Part shown: piece by piece, positions 37,067-44,869 of the stretch
Layout: each line of letters opens with the position of its first letter
Position numbering within the stretch: the first letter of the stretch is position 1
Origin: a virus
Length of the DNA: 47,071 nucleotides
Virus record (IMG/VR): IMGVR_UViG_3300032265_000712
Coordinates: 1 to 47,071 of that record
Strand: one strand, 5' to 3'
Notes under the pieces: generated by a model
Database searches by the model: none
The model's input: the letters and a program-made list of their open reading frames with translations, nothing else
What the model was told of the DNA's origin: nothing
Position numbers and translations under genes: made by a program

Positions 37067-37886
37067 AGGTTTTTTAGTTTTTGCACAAAATACAGATTCT
37101 GTTGACTATGTTCAACAAGCCTACGCATTGGCATTAAGCATACACAATAGTCAAGAAGAAGTTACAAATATATCATTAGTTACAAATAGTTCTGTTTTGA
37201 ACAAATACAAATCTGCTTTTGATCAAATAATTCCTATTCCATATTTTAAAGATGTAGAAAATAGTCCTTTACAAGCAGAGCATCGATACCAGTTATATAG
37301 TGCAACACCTTATGATGAAACTATTGTGTTAGATGCTGATATGTTAGTATTAGAAGATATAAGTAATTGGTGGGAATTTTGTAAAGATTATAATATTAAA
37401 TTTTGTTCAAAAGTTAGAAATTATAAACAAGAAATAATATCAGTTGATCCATATCACAGAAAAGCATTTATTGCTAATAAATTATCTAATCCATATTTTG
37501 CCCTACATTATTTTAAAAAATCAGATCAAGCTAACACTTTTTATAAAATGTTAGAGTATGTTGTAAATAATTGGGAACTATGCTGTGGACAGTTCGCTCC
37601 TAAAGAATATCAAAAATGGATTAGTATGGATTTAGCTACTGCAATTGCTATTGATATTTTAGATATGCAATCTATTGTAGATCCAATTAATCCTTTAGAA
37701 TTTGTTCATATGAAATCCATGTTGCAAGGTTGGACAATGCCTCCTTTGAGTTGGCAAGATATTACTGTGTCTTATTATACAAATAAGACTTTGTTTATTA
37801 ATAATATACAACAAGGGAAAATTTTTCATTATGTAGATAAAACTTTTTTAACAGAATCGTTAATTAAGGATCTTGAAAATGTCTAA
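37059..37886 (+). CDS. glycosyltransferase-like protein, pair A copy 2
   Basis: A 275-residue paralogue of the preceding gene: FLVFAQNTDSVDYVQQAYAL matches its N-terminus, and YDETIVLDADMLVLEDI carries a DAD version of the DxD motif. The C-terminal half includes FVHMKSMLQGW and IFHYVDK, both with His residues placed as in retaining GT8-like enzymes. The middle diverges strongly from copy 1, so substrates probably differ. It starts inside the previous gene (eight-base overlap), and the end overlaps the next gene by eight bases. Confidence 0.7.
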   Translation: MSKGFLVFAQNTDSVDYVQQAYALALSIHNSQEEVTNISLVTNSSVLNKYKSAFDQIIPIPYFKDVENSPLQAEHRYQLYSATPYDETIVLDADMLVLEDISNWWEFCKDYNIKFCSKVRNYKQEIISVDPYHRKAFIANKLSNPYFALHYFKKSDQANTFYKMLEYVVNNWELCCGQFAPKEYQKWISMDLATAIAIDILDMQSIVDPINPLEFVHMKSMLQGWTMPPLSWQDITVSYYTNKTLFINNIQQGKIFHYVDKTFLTESLIKDLENV

Positions 37887-38379
37887 TTATTATCTACATT
37901 ACAATTCTGATACCGGAGAAGTATTATCAATAAGTAATGAACAATCACCTGATTCATTGTTTATTGAAGTAGATGCGGGTGTAGCTGGAGAATTTATGAG
38001 TGGTGCAAAAAAGTTTTTGCATTACTATGTAGATATAAATTCAAAAACACTTAATTCAAAGATATCTGATAATATAACACCTGCAAATGGATTAACTATA
38101 ATAGATAAATCTGTAGAAACTGGAAACATAATAATTCAATGGCTGGAAAATCATGGCTGGAAAATCCTTTCAAGTAAAGAAATTATTCCTGTGGATTTCT
38201 ATATTTCTTATAAAAATTTAAATTTAATAGTGAAAAAAATAACTGTAAATAACGAAAACTTAAATCAATTGATTCCCTTTGAACATGATTTTGAAAACGA
38301 CATTGATAATATTTTTATTTCAACAAAAACAACAGACATTAAATACGGATTCTTAAAGTGGAGGCCCGATGACAATTAA
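37879..38379 (+). CDS. unknown protein between the two glycosyltransferase pairs
   Basis: A 166-residue protein starting MSNYYLHYNSDTGEVLSISN, followed by beta-rich sequence and a segment with IIIQWLENHGWKILSSKEII. I chose the ATG at 37879 over an upstream TTG because an AAGGA site lies ten bases before it and the resulting overlap is like its neighbours. No DxD motif or membrane segment is seen, and the family is not recognised. Its position inside the glycosyltransferase operon suggests a related role, perhaps target recognition. Confidence 0.7.
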   Translation: MSNYYLHYNSDTGEVLSISNEQSPDSLFIEVDAGVAGEFMSGAKKFLHYYVDINSKTLNSKISDNITPANGLTIIDKSVETGNIIIQWLENHGWKILSSKEIIPVDFYISYKNLNLIVKKITVNNENLNQLIPFEHDFENDIDNIFISTKTTDIKYGFLKWRPDDN

Positions 38380-39262
38380 AATTATAGAACAAGATATCAT
38401 TTATCTTAGCTATGACGAACCTAATGCTGAAAAAAATTATGCAGATTTGCTAGCAAAAGTTCCTTGGGCAAAACGTGTGCATGGCGTTAAAGGATCAGAT
38501 GCCGCGCATAAAGCCTGTGCCAAACTTAGTGACACAGAATATTTTGTCACAGTAGACGGTGATAATATTATTGATCCTAAATTTTTAGAAGTAGAAATTG
38601 ATCTAGACAAATTAGGTCTAACATCTAATCATGTGTTTAGTTGGTGTGGTAATGTCCATGTGAACGGGCTTATGTATGGAAACGGTGGACTTAAATTATG
38701 GACACGTAAGTTTGTTAATGAAATGAAAACACATGAAAATAGTGATCCAACTGATACTAAAGGACTAGTAGAGTTTTGTTTTGATGATTTATATTATCAG
38801 TTTAACGAAAACTATAGCGAGAGTTTTACTAACGAAACGCCATTCCAAGCATGGCGAGCTGGATTCCGTGAAGGTGTAAAGATGTCTTTAGATCAAGGTG
38901 CTAAGGTAACAGATTTGAAGACAGTATGGTGGCAAAATTATCATCGTTTATTAGTTTGGTGTTCAGTTGGTGCAGATGTAGAAAACGGAATTTACAGTAT
39001 ACTTGGCGCCAGAGAAGGTGCCGCCCTAACTAATTGCACAGACTGGGATTATGCTAATGTAAGAGATTTTGATTACTTGACAAATTATTGGAATAAACAC
39101 TATGAAAACGCACCCGATGAAGAAAAGGTAAAACAGATAAATTTTTACGGAAATGAACTTAGGGAAAAATGCGGTCTAGAAATTGCCAATTTAGATCCAG
39201 CCGGTAGTAAATTTTTTAAGACAGTTTATAACAACACACCCCGTATTATTAGGAAACGCTAA
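38369..39262 (+). CDS. glycosyltransferase-like protein, pair B copy 1
   Basis: A 297-residue protein with an N-terminal nucleotide-sugar-type domain: IIYLSYDEPNAEKNYADLLA, then VHGVKGSDAAHKACAKL and YFVTVDGDNIIDPKF, with DGD as the DxD motif. It continues with a conserved YGNGGLKLWTR segment. The C-terminal part has WRAGFREGVKMSL, a pattern repeated in the next gene. It differs clearly from pair A, so the cluster holds two unrelated or distantly related transferase types. Overlaps both neighbours (11 bases and 1 base). Confidence 0.7.
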   Translation: MTIKIIEQDIIYLSYDEPNAEKNYADLLAKVPWAKRVHGVKGSDAAHKACAKLSDTEYFVTVDGDNIIDPKFLEVEIDLDKLGLTSNHVFSWCGNVHVNGLMYGNGGLKLWTRKFVNEMKTHENSDPTDTKGLVEFCFDDLYYQFNENYSESFTNETPFQAWRAGFREGVKMSLDQGAKVTDLKTVWWQNYHRLLVWCSVGADVENGIYSILGAREGAALTNCTDWDYANVRDFDYLTNYWNKHYENAPDEEKVKQINFYGNELREKCGLEIANLDPAGSKFFKTVYNNTPRIIRKR

Positions 39263-39978
39263 TGTATGATATAGCATTTATATCCTATGATGAGAAAACA
39301 GCAAATGAAAGGCTGTATGATTTATTATTTCGATTAAATCCTCCTAATGTAGTTGTTAGAGTCAACGGGGTAAAAGGTATACACTTAGCTCACGTAGAGG
39401 CAGCAAAACTAGTGTCTACTTCAATGTTTTATGTAGTTGACGCTGATGCTAAAATTCTTCCAACTTTTAAATTTAATTTAAAATTAGATACTAGTGAAGA
39501 AGATATTGTGCATGTTTGGCGTAGTCGCAACCCAGTTAATAATTTAGAATACGGGTATGGAGGAGTTAAACTGCTACCTACAAATTTAACTTTAAATATG
39601 AATTTATCTAATCCGGATATGACTACAAGTATATCAACTAGATTTAAAGTCATGCCCGAAGTGTCTAATATTACAGCATTTAATGTAGACCCTATGAGCA
39701 CTTGGCGTAGTGCATTTAGGGAATGTGCCAAACTAGCCAGTAGGGTAATCACTGATCAGTATGATGCAGAAACTGAACAAAGATTAGCTGAATGGAGATT
39801 TAATTCAAATACAGCACCATTTGCTGAGTATGCCCGTGCCGGTGCTAGTGCAGGAGAATGGTTTGGCAGGACATATAAAACAGACAAAAAAATGCTAGCC
39901 AATATAAATGATTATAATTGGCTAGCATCGGAATATTACGGGCATATTGAACAATACCCGCCCGAGACTTTTAAGTAA
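39262..39978 (+). CDS. glycosyltransferase-like protein, pair B copy 2
   Basis: A 238-residue paralogue of the preceding gene: IAFISYDEKTANERLYDLLF, VNGVKGIHLAHVEAAKL, MFYVVDADAKILPTF (DAD as DxD motif), YGYGGVKLL and WRSAFRECAKLAS align with copy 1 in the same order. It is about 60 residues shorter, having lost part of the C-terminal region. It starts one base inside the previous stop (TAATG) and ends convergently with thyX, overlapping it by eight bases. A perfect 12-base inverted repeat lies near its 3' end. Confidence 0.7.
   Translation: MYDIAFISYDEKTANERLYDLLFRLNPPNVVVRVNGVKGIHLAHVEAAKLVSTSMFYVVDADAKILPTFKFNLKLDTSEEDIVHVWRSRNPVNNLEYGYGGVKLLPTNLTLNMNLSNPDMTTSISTRFKVMPEVSNITAFNVDPMSTWRSAFRECAKLASRVITDQYDAETEQRLAEWRFNSNTAPFAEYARAGASAGEWFGRTYKTDKKMLANINDYNWLASEYYGHIEQYPPETFK
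39892..39928 (+). repeat. perfect 12-base inverted repeat with 13-base loop
   Basis: ATGCTAGCCAAT at 39892-39903 and its exact reverse complement at 39917-39928, inside the coding sequence and 50 bases before its stop. There is no U-run after either arm, so it is not a standard terminator. It could act as an RNA hairpin between the convergent operons. Confidence 0.7.
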
Positions 39979-40654
39979 CAAACTCTCCAGCCATCGGAAA
40001 TATAGTAGATATTACTTGGGCACACGCTTTAGCTACTTCTTGATGTTCTAATTGGGTTCCATTAGACGAGCGCAGTTCGATAAAATGTATCCAAGAACGT
40101 AGTGTTCCGTTCATATAAATTCTACTTTCAATAAGTCCTTCTGGTAACACAGCACGAGCTTGTTCTTTAGCAATACCTTTGCTAATAGCCCATTCATATG
40201 CATCACGACTTTGTTTAATAACAAGGTCTTGCATACGTTCCCACTGATATGCAATAAACCTATCTTCGTCGTTATTTTGAATATCTAGCTCTATACTGTT
40301 TTGTCTATTTTTGGTATCCTGCTTGCGAGCATCTCTATATACAAAGTTGAGATCCTTTGTTGGGTCAGCATAACGCTGGGAGAATTCTTGAAAGCTGAAA
40401 CTTCTGTGTCTAAGGATTTGTCTTGCGATATCTCTTGTAGTAGTAATCTCGATGCAGGCGGACACCATTTCGAGAGGACTCCAATGTTGGTGCTTAATAA
40501 GATATCGTATGAGCTTTTCTGAAGTTTCGGTATTGAGTTGATTACTTGGGTTTGACACTCTTGCACAGTAGGCAATGAGTTCTTGCGCATCTGCAATTCC
40601 CATGCTTGCAAATTCTTTAGTTGGCTGGCTATAACTAAGCAATTTAACATTCAT
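39971..40654 (-). CDS. thyX: ThyX flavin-dependent thymidylate synthase
   Basis: Makes dTMP from dUMP with methylene-tetrahydrofolate, FAD and NADPH, supplying thymidine for the AT-rich phage genome. The family signature RHRX7S is intact (RHR at 82-84, Ser at 92, in RHRSFSFQEFSQRYAD), with HQHWSPLEM at 55-63 and the substrate-binding ending MNGTLRSWIHFIELRS. At 227 residues it has normal family length. The start codon immediately follows the TAA of the upstream gene. It is the last gene of the minus-strand operon and overlaps the convergent glycosyltransferase by eight bases. Confidence 0.97.
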   Translation of the reverse strand: MNVKLLSYSQPTKEFASMGIADAQELIAYCARVSNPSNQLNTETSEKLIRYLIKHQHWSPLEMVSACIEITTTRDIARQILRHRSFSFQEFSQRYADPTKDLNFVYRDARKQDTKNRQNSIELDIQNNDEDRFIAYQWERMQDLVIKQSRDAYEWAISKGIAKEQARAVLPEGLIESRIYMNGTLRSWIHFIELRSSNGTQLEHQEVAKACAQVISTIFPMAGEFVT

Positions 40655-40972
40655 TTACAATTTCTTTCTTTTTAAAAATTTATTAGTGCTATTCTCAATA
40701 TCTTTTTTAACACGATCAGTATCTAATTTAAAATTTATGCTTTCAATACTATCTTCATAAGAATTTAAAAGTTCTGACAGCGTTCCTTCAAAAGACACCC
40801 ACCCATCTCGTTTGGTTTTTGCTGTTATTTTTATTTCCCAAATCTTGCCATCTTTAAATTGAATTAAAACCGCGTGAAGATATTTGATAGGTAAAACATT
40901 TAGTTCTACCTCTCCAAATACTTCTGGCCAACAATCTATGACTTCTTTGGGAAGAACTCTTCCCTGAATCAT
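40655..40972 (-). CDS. conserved phage protein of unknown function, 105 aa
   Basis: A soluble protein beginning MIQGRVLPKEVIDCWPEVFG, with a beta-rich middle (LHAVLIQFKDGKIWEIKI) and a charged helical, Lys-rich C-terminus. The style matches small proteins often seen in T4-like phages of aquatic bacteria, but I know no function. It starts in the stop of the preceding gene (TAATG) and runs directly into thyX, so expression of the two is linked. Confidence 0.75.
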   Translation of the reverse strand: MIQGRVLPKEVIDCWPEVFGEVELNVLPIKYLHAVLIQFKDGKIWEIKITAKTKRDGWVSFEGTLSELLNSYEDSIESINFKLDTDRVKKDIENSTNKFLKRKKL

Positions 40973-41628
40973 TATGCTGGTTCTTTAGTTTTTTTCTTAG
41001 TAGGAACTAATGCTTCTGCTTGGCGTCTAAGTTCGGCAGCTTCTTTGCTTAATCGATCTGCATCACTACGAAATTTCTTAGCTTGATCTTCCGGACTAAG
41101 AATAACTTTGGCCGTAACTGCTGGTTGTTCGTCCTCATTAATAGAAGCCGAAGTTGTCCTAGTAGGATCATCTTTTGACGATGCTTTAACTTCTTGAACT
41201 TGAGCAACTTCTTTTACTTCAGCAGTGTCTTGTGAACCAGGCTTGATTGATAGTTCATCTACTGGAACTCCGCGTTGTTCAGCGATAATTTGATTAAGCT
41301 CTGATAACAACACGGAAACACCGGGTGCAGGAATCATTTCAACATCGGCGGTAGAAACTTTAACTAAACGACCCTTAACATGCAAACTTGGCAACATTCT
41401 GCTTCCATCTGGAAATTGTGTTCGATCGAGAGCTTCAGCAAACTCGTATGCTTCTTGAGCGGCAGGACTTTCTACTAGATTAATTATAGCATTATGATAT
41501 TGATCGTCAAGGCTTTCTGTTGGAACTACTAGTGCGCTATATGCATCACCGGGTAGGGTTCGATATGCAACTAACACTTTTTTGTTAGTGCCTATCATCC
41601 GTCCTACGTGTTTTAAATTTTGTGCCAT
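40972..41628 (-). CDS. conserved phage protein with disordered, helical C-terminal half
   Basis: A 218-residue protein. Residues 1-130 form a compact domain (MAQNLKHVGRMIGTNKKVLV, LPGDAYSALVVPTESLDDQY, LVESPAAQEAYEFAEAL, FPDGSRMLPSLHVKGRL). Residues 130-185 are a Ser/Thr/Glu-rich linker, followed by a helix with heptad-like pattern (AKKFRSDADRLSKEAAELRR) and a Lys-rich end. This domain type recurs in T4-like cyanophage and pelagiphage genomes as far as I recall, without a known function. The GGAG site overlaps the end of the upstream gene. Confidence 0.75.
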   Translation of the reverse strand: MAQNLKHVGRMIGTNKKVLVAYRTLPGDAYSALVVPTESLDDQYHNAIINLVESPAAQEAYEFAEALDRTQFPDGSRMLPSLHVKGRLVKVSTADVEMIPAPGVSVLLSELNQIIAEQRGVPVDELSIKPGSQDTAEVKEVAQVQEVKASSKDDPTRTTSASINEDEQPAVTAKVILSPEDQAKKFRSDADRLSKEAAELRRQAEALVPTKKKTKEPA

Positions 41629-41629
41629 A

Positions 41630-41875
41630 TTAAGCTCCAGTTGGTGCGGCAGGTTGTGCGGCTTTTTGTGCTTCTGCTTGTTTTGCTACTGTGTCTAAAA
41701 AGTTTGTTAACTTGATATAAGTTTGACCAATGGTAACCATTTCGTTTGGTTTAAATGCGCCACGTGAGCTAGCAATATCAATAATAACCTTCATAGCATT
41801 TAAATCGTTAATGCTAAGATCAGCCGGACCTTCTGCTTGTGGTGCTTCTTGTGTTTGAGTAACTTCGTCAGTCAT
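41630..41875 (-). CDS. RGAFK-type small protein, tandem copy 2
   Basis: An 81-residue acidic protein with an Ala/Gln/Pro-rich tail. The core LSINDLNAMKVIIDIASSRG then AFKPNEMVTIGQTYIKLTNF matches the neighbouring upstream gene position by position, so the two are tandem duplicates. It is probably all-helical, without membrane segments. Function is unknown; a scaffold or adaptor is possible but unsupported. It begins seven bases after GGAG, and the preceding gene ends two bases upstream. Confidence 0.75.
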   Translation of the reverse strand: MTDEVTQTQEAPQAEGPADLSINDLNAMKVIIDIASSRGAFKPNEMVTIGQTYIKLTNFLDTVAKQAEAQKAAQPAAPTGA

Positions 41876-41877
41876 TA

Positions 41878-42153
41878 TTATTCTCCTTGGAATTGATATG
41901 TGCCTTCGGGAGCGGCTTCGTCAGTTGGCTCGCTTGTTTCTGGCGGAACTAAAGTTTTGATAAATGCTGTTAAACGATCATACAAAGTGCCAGCCGCAGT
42001 CATTTCTTCTGCTTTAAACGCACCTCGTTGTGTAACAACATTAATTAAATTTTGAATGTCAATTAAATCTTGTAAAGATAACATTGCTTGTGGTTGATTA
42101 GTTTCAGCTGTAGCTTCAGTATCAACGGTTGTATTTTCTACTGTGTCAGTCAT
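41878..42153 (-). CDS. RGAFK-type small protein, tandem copy 1
   Basis: A 91-residue acidic protein with a Thr/Glu-rich N-terminal tail and a core LSLQDLIDIQNLINVVTQRG then AFKAEEMTAAGTLYDRLTAF. The core aligns without gaps to the next gene, with RGAFK, EM and G-Y-L-T-F positions conserved. Both termini are low-complexity and differ between the copies. It begins after a strong AAGGAG site. Unknown function; see the finding on the duplication. Confidence 0.75.
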   Translation of the reverse strand: MTDTVENTTVDTEATAETNQPQAMLSLQDLIDIQNLINVVTQRGAFKAEEMTAAGTLYDRLTAFIKTLVPPETSEPTDEAAPEGTYQFQGE

Positions 42154-42191
42154 GATTTCTCCTTTTTCGAACTGCTTATTAATTATCTGTT

Positions 42192-42470
42192 TTATAAATG
42201 TGGACAGGCAATTGTGAAGAAGCTGAGTTCTTTTTCGGATTCAAACCCTATGCGAGTAGTGTATATTATAGTGTTTGTATTATCTAATGAAATGCTTTGA
42301 CCTATGTAGTATCTACTATTTAAATTTTGTTTAATCCATGAATTAATGGATTTAATTAAATGCGGATTATACTTGTCTAATGTTGTGTATTTAAAATGAG
42401 GAGCGGCAAACTCAACCCTACGTAAGTTAAAATAATTTAAAGGATTGGGTTTGCCGTTTTTTAAAGCCAT
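42192..42470 (-). CDS. conserved phage protein of unknown function, 92 aa
   Basis: A small alpha/beta protein, basic at the N-terminus (MALKNGKPNPLNYFNLRRVE), with a central helix (LIKSINSWIKQNLNSRYYIG) and a C-terminal beta part (NTIIYTTRIGFESEKELSFF). No cysteine pair or catalytic pattern points to a function. Its start overlaps the stop of the VWA-metallopeptidase gene as TAATG, so it is co-translated with that gene and may work with it. Confidence 0.72.
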   Translation of the reverse strand: MALKNGKPNPLNYFNLRRVEFAAPHFKYTTLDKYNPHLIKSINSWIKQNLNSRYYIGQSISLDNTNTIIYTTRIGFESEKELSFFTIACPHL

Positions 42471-43651
42471 TATGCCGTTTCCGTAGCAAATTCGTAATAC
42501 GCATATTCTCCGAATGGAGGAACAATGGTATTATTACCATGGATAATGAATACTGTATCACAGTAGTTTTCATCACCCCAGCTACCCCAGGGATAACCGT
42601 CTGTGAACATGATAAACTTCTTAGGCTGAATATCATTTTCCTTCATGTATTCCCAGTTGGCATCAAACTCAGTTCCGCCACCGCCCATAACTTCGTAGTT
42701 ATCGAAATCGTCCATGGTGTAACCATCATAGTCAGCTTCATTGTATACACGAGTATCAAAACACCAAACTTTAATTTTAAAGTCTTTATACTCTTGCATA
42801 ATGCCTTTAATTTCTGTTAAGAAATCTTTTGCTTGTTCATCTCCGATACTACCAGACATATCAATTGCTACGCAGATGTCGATAGTTTCTTGGAATTGAG
42901 TTCCAGGCAATACAGCGTTCATGTGCCAGCCCTTACGGTTAGGACGCATAAAAGAGTAGTCGTTCTTAATAGTGCTTTGAATTTGTTGACGTAAAATTTC
43001 ACGCCAATTCATTTTAGGCTCTGTTAAGTCCTTAATCATTCTTTGAACACTTGCAGGAGTATTTCCTGCACCCGCCGCCTGAGCCGCCGCAATAGTCGCT
43101 TCGCGAATCTCGTCACGGATTTGTTTTAGTTCTTCTTTGCTATACTTTGGCTGTCCATCTTTGCCTTTTTCGCCCCAGTCAATGTGATCATCTAACAATT
43201 GGCCTAGAGCTTGCAATTCTTGCTCATCCATCTTTTCGTAGATGTCGTCATACACTTGCTCAGCTGACCAGTTGTAATATTTTTGGTCATGGAAGATTTC
43301 TGGCTCAGCAGGTTTCTCTCCAATGCGGTCTCTAATCAATTGTCCGTTAACACAATAGTCAGCGGCAATGTTAAAGATACGAGGATCACGCCCTTCTCGA
43401 CGACCCATGTGATCAAATACGTTATGTAGGATCTCGTGTGCAATAACAAACTCAACTTGTTTTACAGTCATTTTGTTAAAGAAATCACGGTTAAAATAAA
43501 TGGTTCTGCCATCTGTTGCGGCAGTGGTCATCCATTCTGAGCCTTCTTCAATTTTTAAGCGTGTAGCCATGTTGCCAAAGAAAGGATGGCGAAGTAGTAG
43601 ACCCACACGGGCTACGATAATTTTGTCGATAACTGGATCTGTATGTGACAT
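42470..43651 (-). CDS. VWA-domain protein with N-terminal zinc-metallopeptidase-like domain (DUF2201 type)
   Basis: A 393-residue two-domain protein. The N-terminal domain has the zinc motif HEILH at 72-76, followed by FDHMGRREGRDPRIFNIAAD, with the further conserved N/AAD region expected in this family. A helical linker with basic residues runs about 130-250. From about 255 a von Willebrand A domain carries the MIDAS motif DMSGS (264-268) and a later FTDGYPWG. This architecture commonly pairs with MoxR ATPases, and the MoxR gene is indeed directly upstream. The pair probably works as a chaperone-like or assembly-remodelling module; the target is unknown. It has its own sigma70 promoter. Confidence 0.92.
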   Translation of the reverse strand: MSHTDPVIDKIIVARVGLLLRHPFFGNMATRLKIEEGSEWMTTAATDGRTIYFNRDFFNKMTVKQVEFVIAHEILHNVFDHMGRREGRDPRIFNIAADYCVNGQLIRDRIGEKPAEPEIFHDQKYYNWSAEQVYDDIYEKMDEQELQALGQLLDDHIDWGEKGKDGQPKYSKEELKQIRDEIREATIAAAQAAGAGNTPASVQRMIKDLTEPKMNWREILRQQIQSTIKNDYSFMRPNRKGWHMNAVLPGTQFQETIDICVAIDMSGSIGDEQAKDFLTEIKGIMQEYKDFKIKVWCFDTRVYNEADYDGYTMDDFDNYEVMGGGGTEFDANWEYMKENDIQPKKFIMFTDGYPWGSWGDENYCDTVFIIHGNNTIVPPFGEYAYYEFATETA

Positions 43652-43680
43652 TTATGCTCCTGAATGTTTACTATGTATAT

Positions 43681-43709
43681 AGTATAACACCACCCTAAGG
43701 TGGTGTCAA
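43681..43709 (-). promoter_or_regulatory. sigma70-type promoter for the VWA-metallopeptidase gene
   Basis: On the minus strand TTGACA (43709-43704), a 17-base spacer, then TATACT (43686-43681). The transcript would start near 43673 and reach the start codon at 43651 after an AGGAG site. Most of the spacer is an inverted repeat. Confidence 0.85.
43687..43706. repeat. 8-base inverted repeat filling the spacer of the VWA promoter
   Basis: ACACCACC-CTAA-GGTGGTGT, a perfect palindrome lying between and partly over the -35 box. It is the most GC-rich spot in the gap and could be an operator or, less well, the terminator of the upstream MoxR gene (no U-run follows). Confidence 0.75.
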
Positions 43710-43725
43710 ATAGTGTTAAACCAAA

Positions 43726-44814
43726 TTACTTTTCAGTTGCGGCTGAAATGTATTTGCCAAACTTAGCATGGAAATCATCAAAACACTTGATCTCATCTGG
43801 ATCCAAAGGCAACTTGTAACTAGACAATGCCAATTTAGTTCCCATGATAACCAATTCTGTTTCAAAGTTATTCATCATAAACTCAAAGAAACAGTTAACT
43901 TGGTCATTCCAATTTTTAGCTTTCTTTTCGCAAGCATCTTTGAGCTCGTAGCACAATGATACAGTTAAAGAATACATGGCACTAATTTCTTTAGAATCCA
44001 TTTTCTTAACTTTGCCTGACAAGATATCAGTTGGGTTTGGCATCTTGCTAGCAATCTTACGATGCGCCATAAAGCTAACAGCAAGACCTTCACCGACTGA
44101 ACCAGCTGTTAAGTCTGCCAAAGTGCTTTCGTCAGTGTCATTGTCTTCCAATAACTCACTTACAAATGACCAGCTACGTGGAGTAGCAAATGCACGTGAG
44201 CTAGATTTTGGATCAAAATCATACAAGCTCTTTTTGCTAAAAGTCAAAAAGCCTACGACATCCTTATGGACTTTATTTTCAGTAGCCCAGTCAAACCAGT
44301 CATCCCAGTCAACTGCTAGTTCCAAGTGAACAAAACGGTTAGCCAACGGAGCAGGCATACGATAAGTAACACCCTTGTCAGTTTCACGGTTTCCAGCGGC
44401 AACCATTACTACGTTATCTGGCAATTCGTATGTGCCAACACAACGATTCAATACCAATTGATAAGCCGCGGCTTGAACACTAGGTGCGGCACTATTCATT
44501 TCATCTAAGAACAATACAATATTCTTATGTTGTTTAGCAAATTCTTTGCTAGGCAATTCGCTAGGTGGTGCCCAACGCATTGTGCCATCATTGCTGTCAA
44601 AATATGGGATACCTTTAATATCGGTAGGCTCCCACAAGCTCAAACGCACATCGATAACATGAGCATCAAGCTCTGCACCTAGTTGTTTGATAATATCGGA
44701 TTTACCAATTCCGGGAGGACCCCACATAAAAATTGGACGTTTGTTTTTGAACGCCTTACGCAAACTGTTTTTTGCAGTTTTGGGTCCAACTGTGCGACTG
44801 GTAATTTCGGCCAT
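43726..44814 (-). CDS. MoxR-type AAA+ ATPase
   Basis: A 362-residue AAA+ ATPase. Walker A GPPGIGKS lies at 32-39, Walker B LFLDE at 101-105, and a sensor-1 asparagine in VMVAAGNRE at about 142. WEPTDIKGIPYF and the PSVQAAAYQLVLNRCVGTYEL stretch (shown in parts) are typical of the MoxR/RavA group. These ATPases usually act on a VWA partner and help mature or remodel protein complexes. The VWA protein next door is the expected partner. It has a full-consensus sigma70 promoter of its own, so it can be expressed independently of the upstream genes. Confidence 0.92.
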   Translation of the reverse strand: MAEITSRTVGPKTAKNSLRKAFKNKRPIFMWGPPGIGKSDIIKQLGAELDAHVIDVRLSLWEPTDIKGIPYFDSNDGTMRWAPPSELPSKEFAKQHKNIVLFLDEMNSAAPSVQAAAYQLVLNRCVGTYELPDNVVMVAAGNRETDKGVTYRMPAPLANRFVHLELAVDWDDWFDWATENKVHKDVVGFLTFSKKSLYDFDPKSSSRAFATPRSWSFVSELLEDNDTDESTLADLTAGSVGEGLAVSFMAHRKIASKMPNPTDILSGKVKKMDSKEISAMYSLTVSLCYELKDACEKKAKNWNDQVNCFFEFMMNNFETELVIMGTKLALSSYKLPLDPDEIKCFDDFHAKFGKYISAATEK

Positions 44815-44869
44815 TTTGCTTCCTATCTTAGTTAAAAAAGTGTGTTGTGAATTAACTCTCTATGTATCT

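Noticed and set aside
39939-39960. CGGG...CCCG inverted repeat near the convergent gene ends as a terminator
   Set aside because: The stem has a bulge and only eight pairs, and no clear U-run follows on either strand.
40291-40650. 119-residue minus-strand frame inside thyX
   Set aside because: It is a shifted frame of an intact ThyX with all catalytic motifs; it has no homologous feel and no ribosome-binding site.
42154-42191. Late promoter between the 92-aa and RGAFK genes (TATAAAAC)
   Set aside because: The match to the late motif is poor and the spacing to the start codon does not fit the 20-22 bases seen elsewhere.
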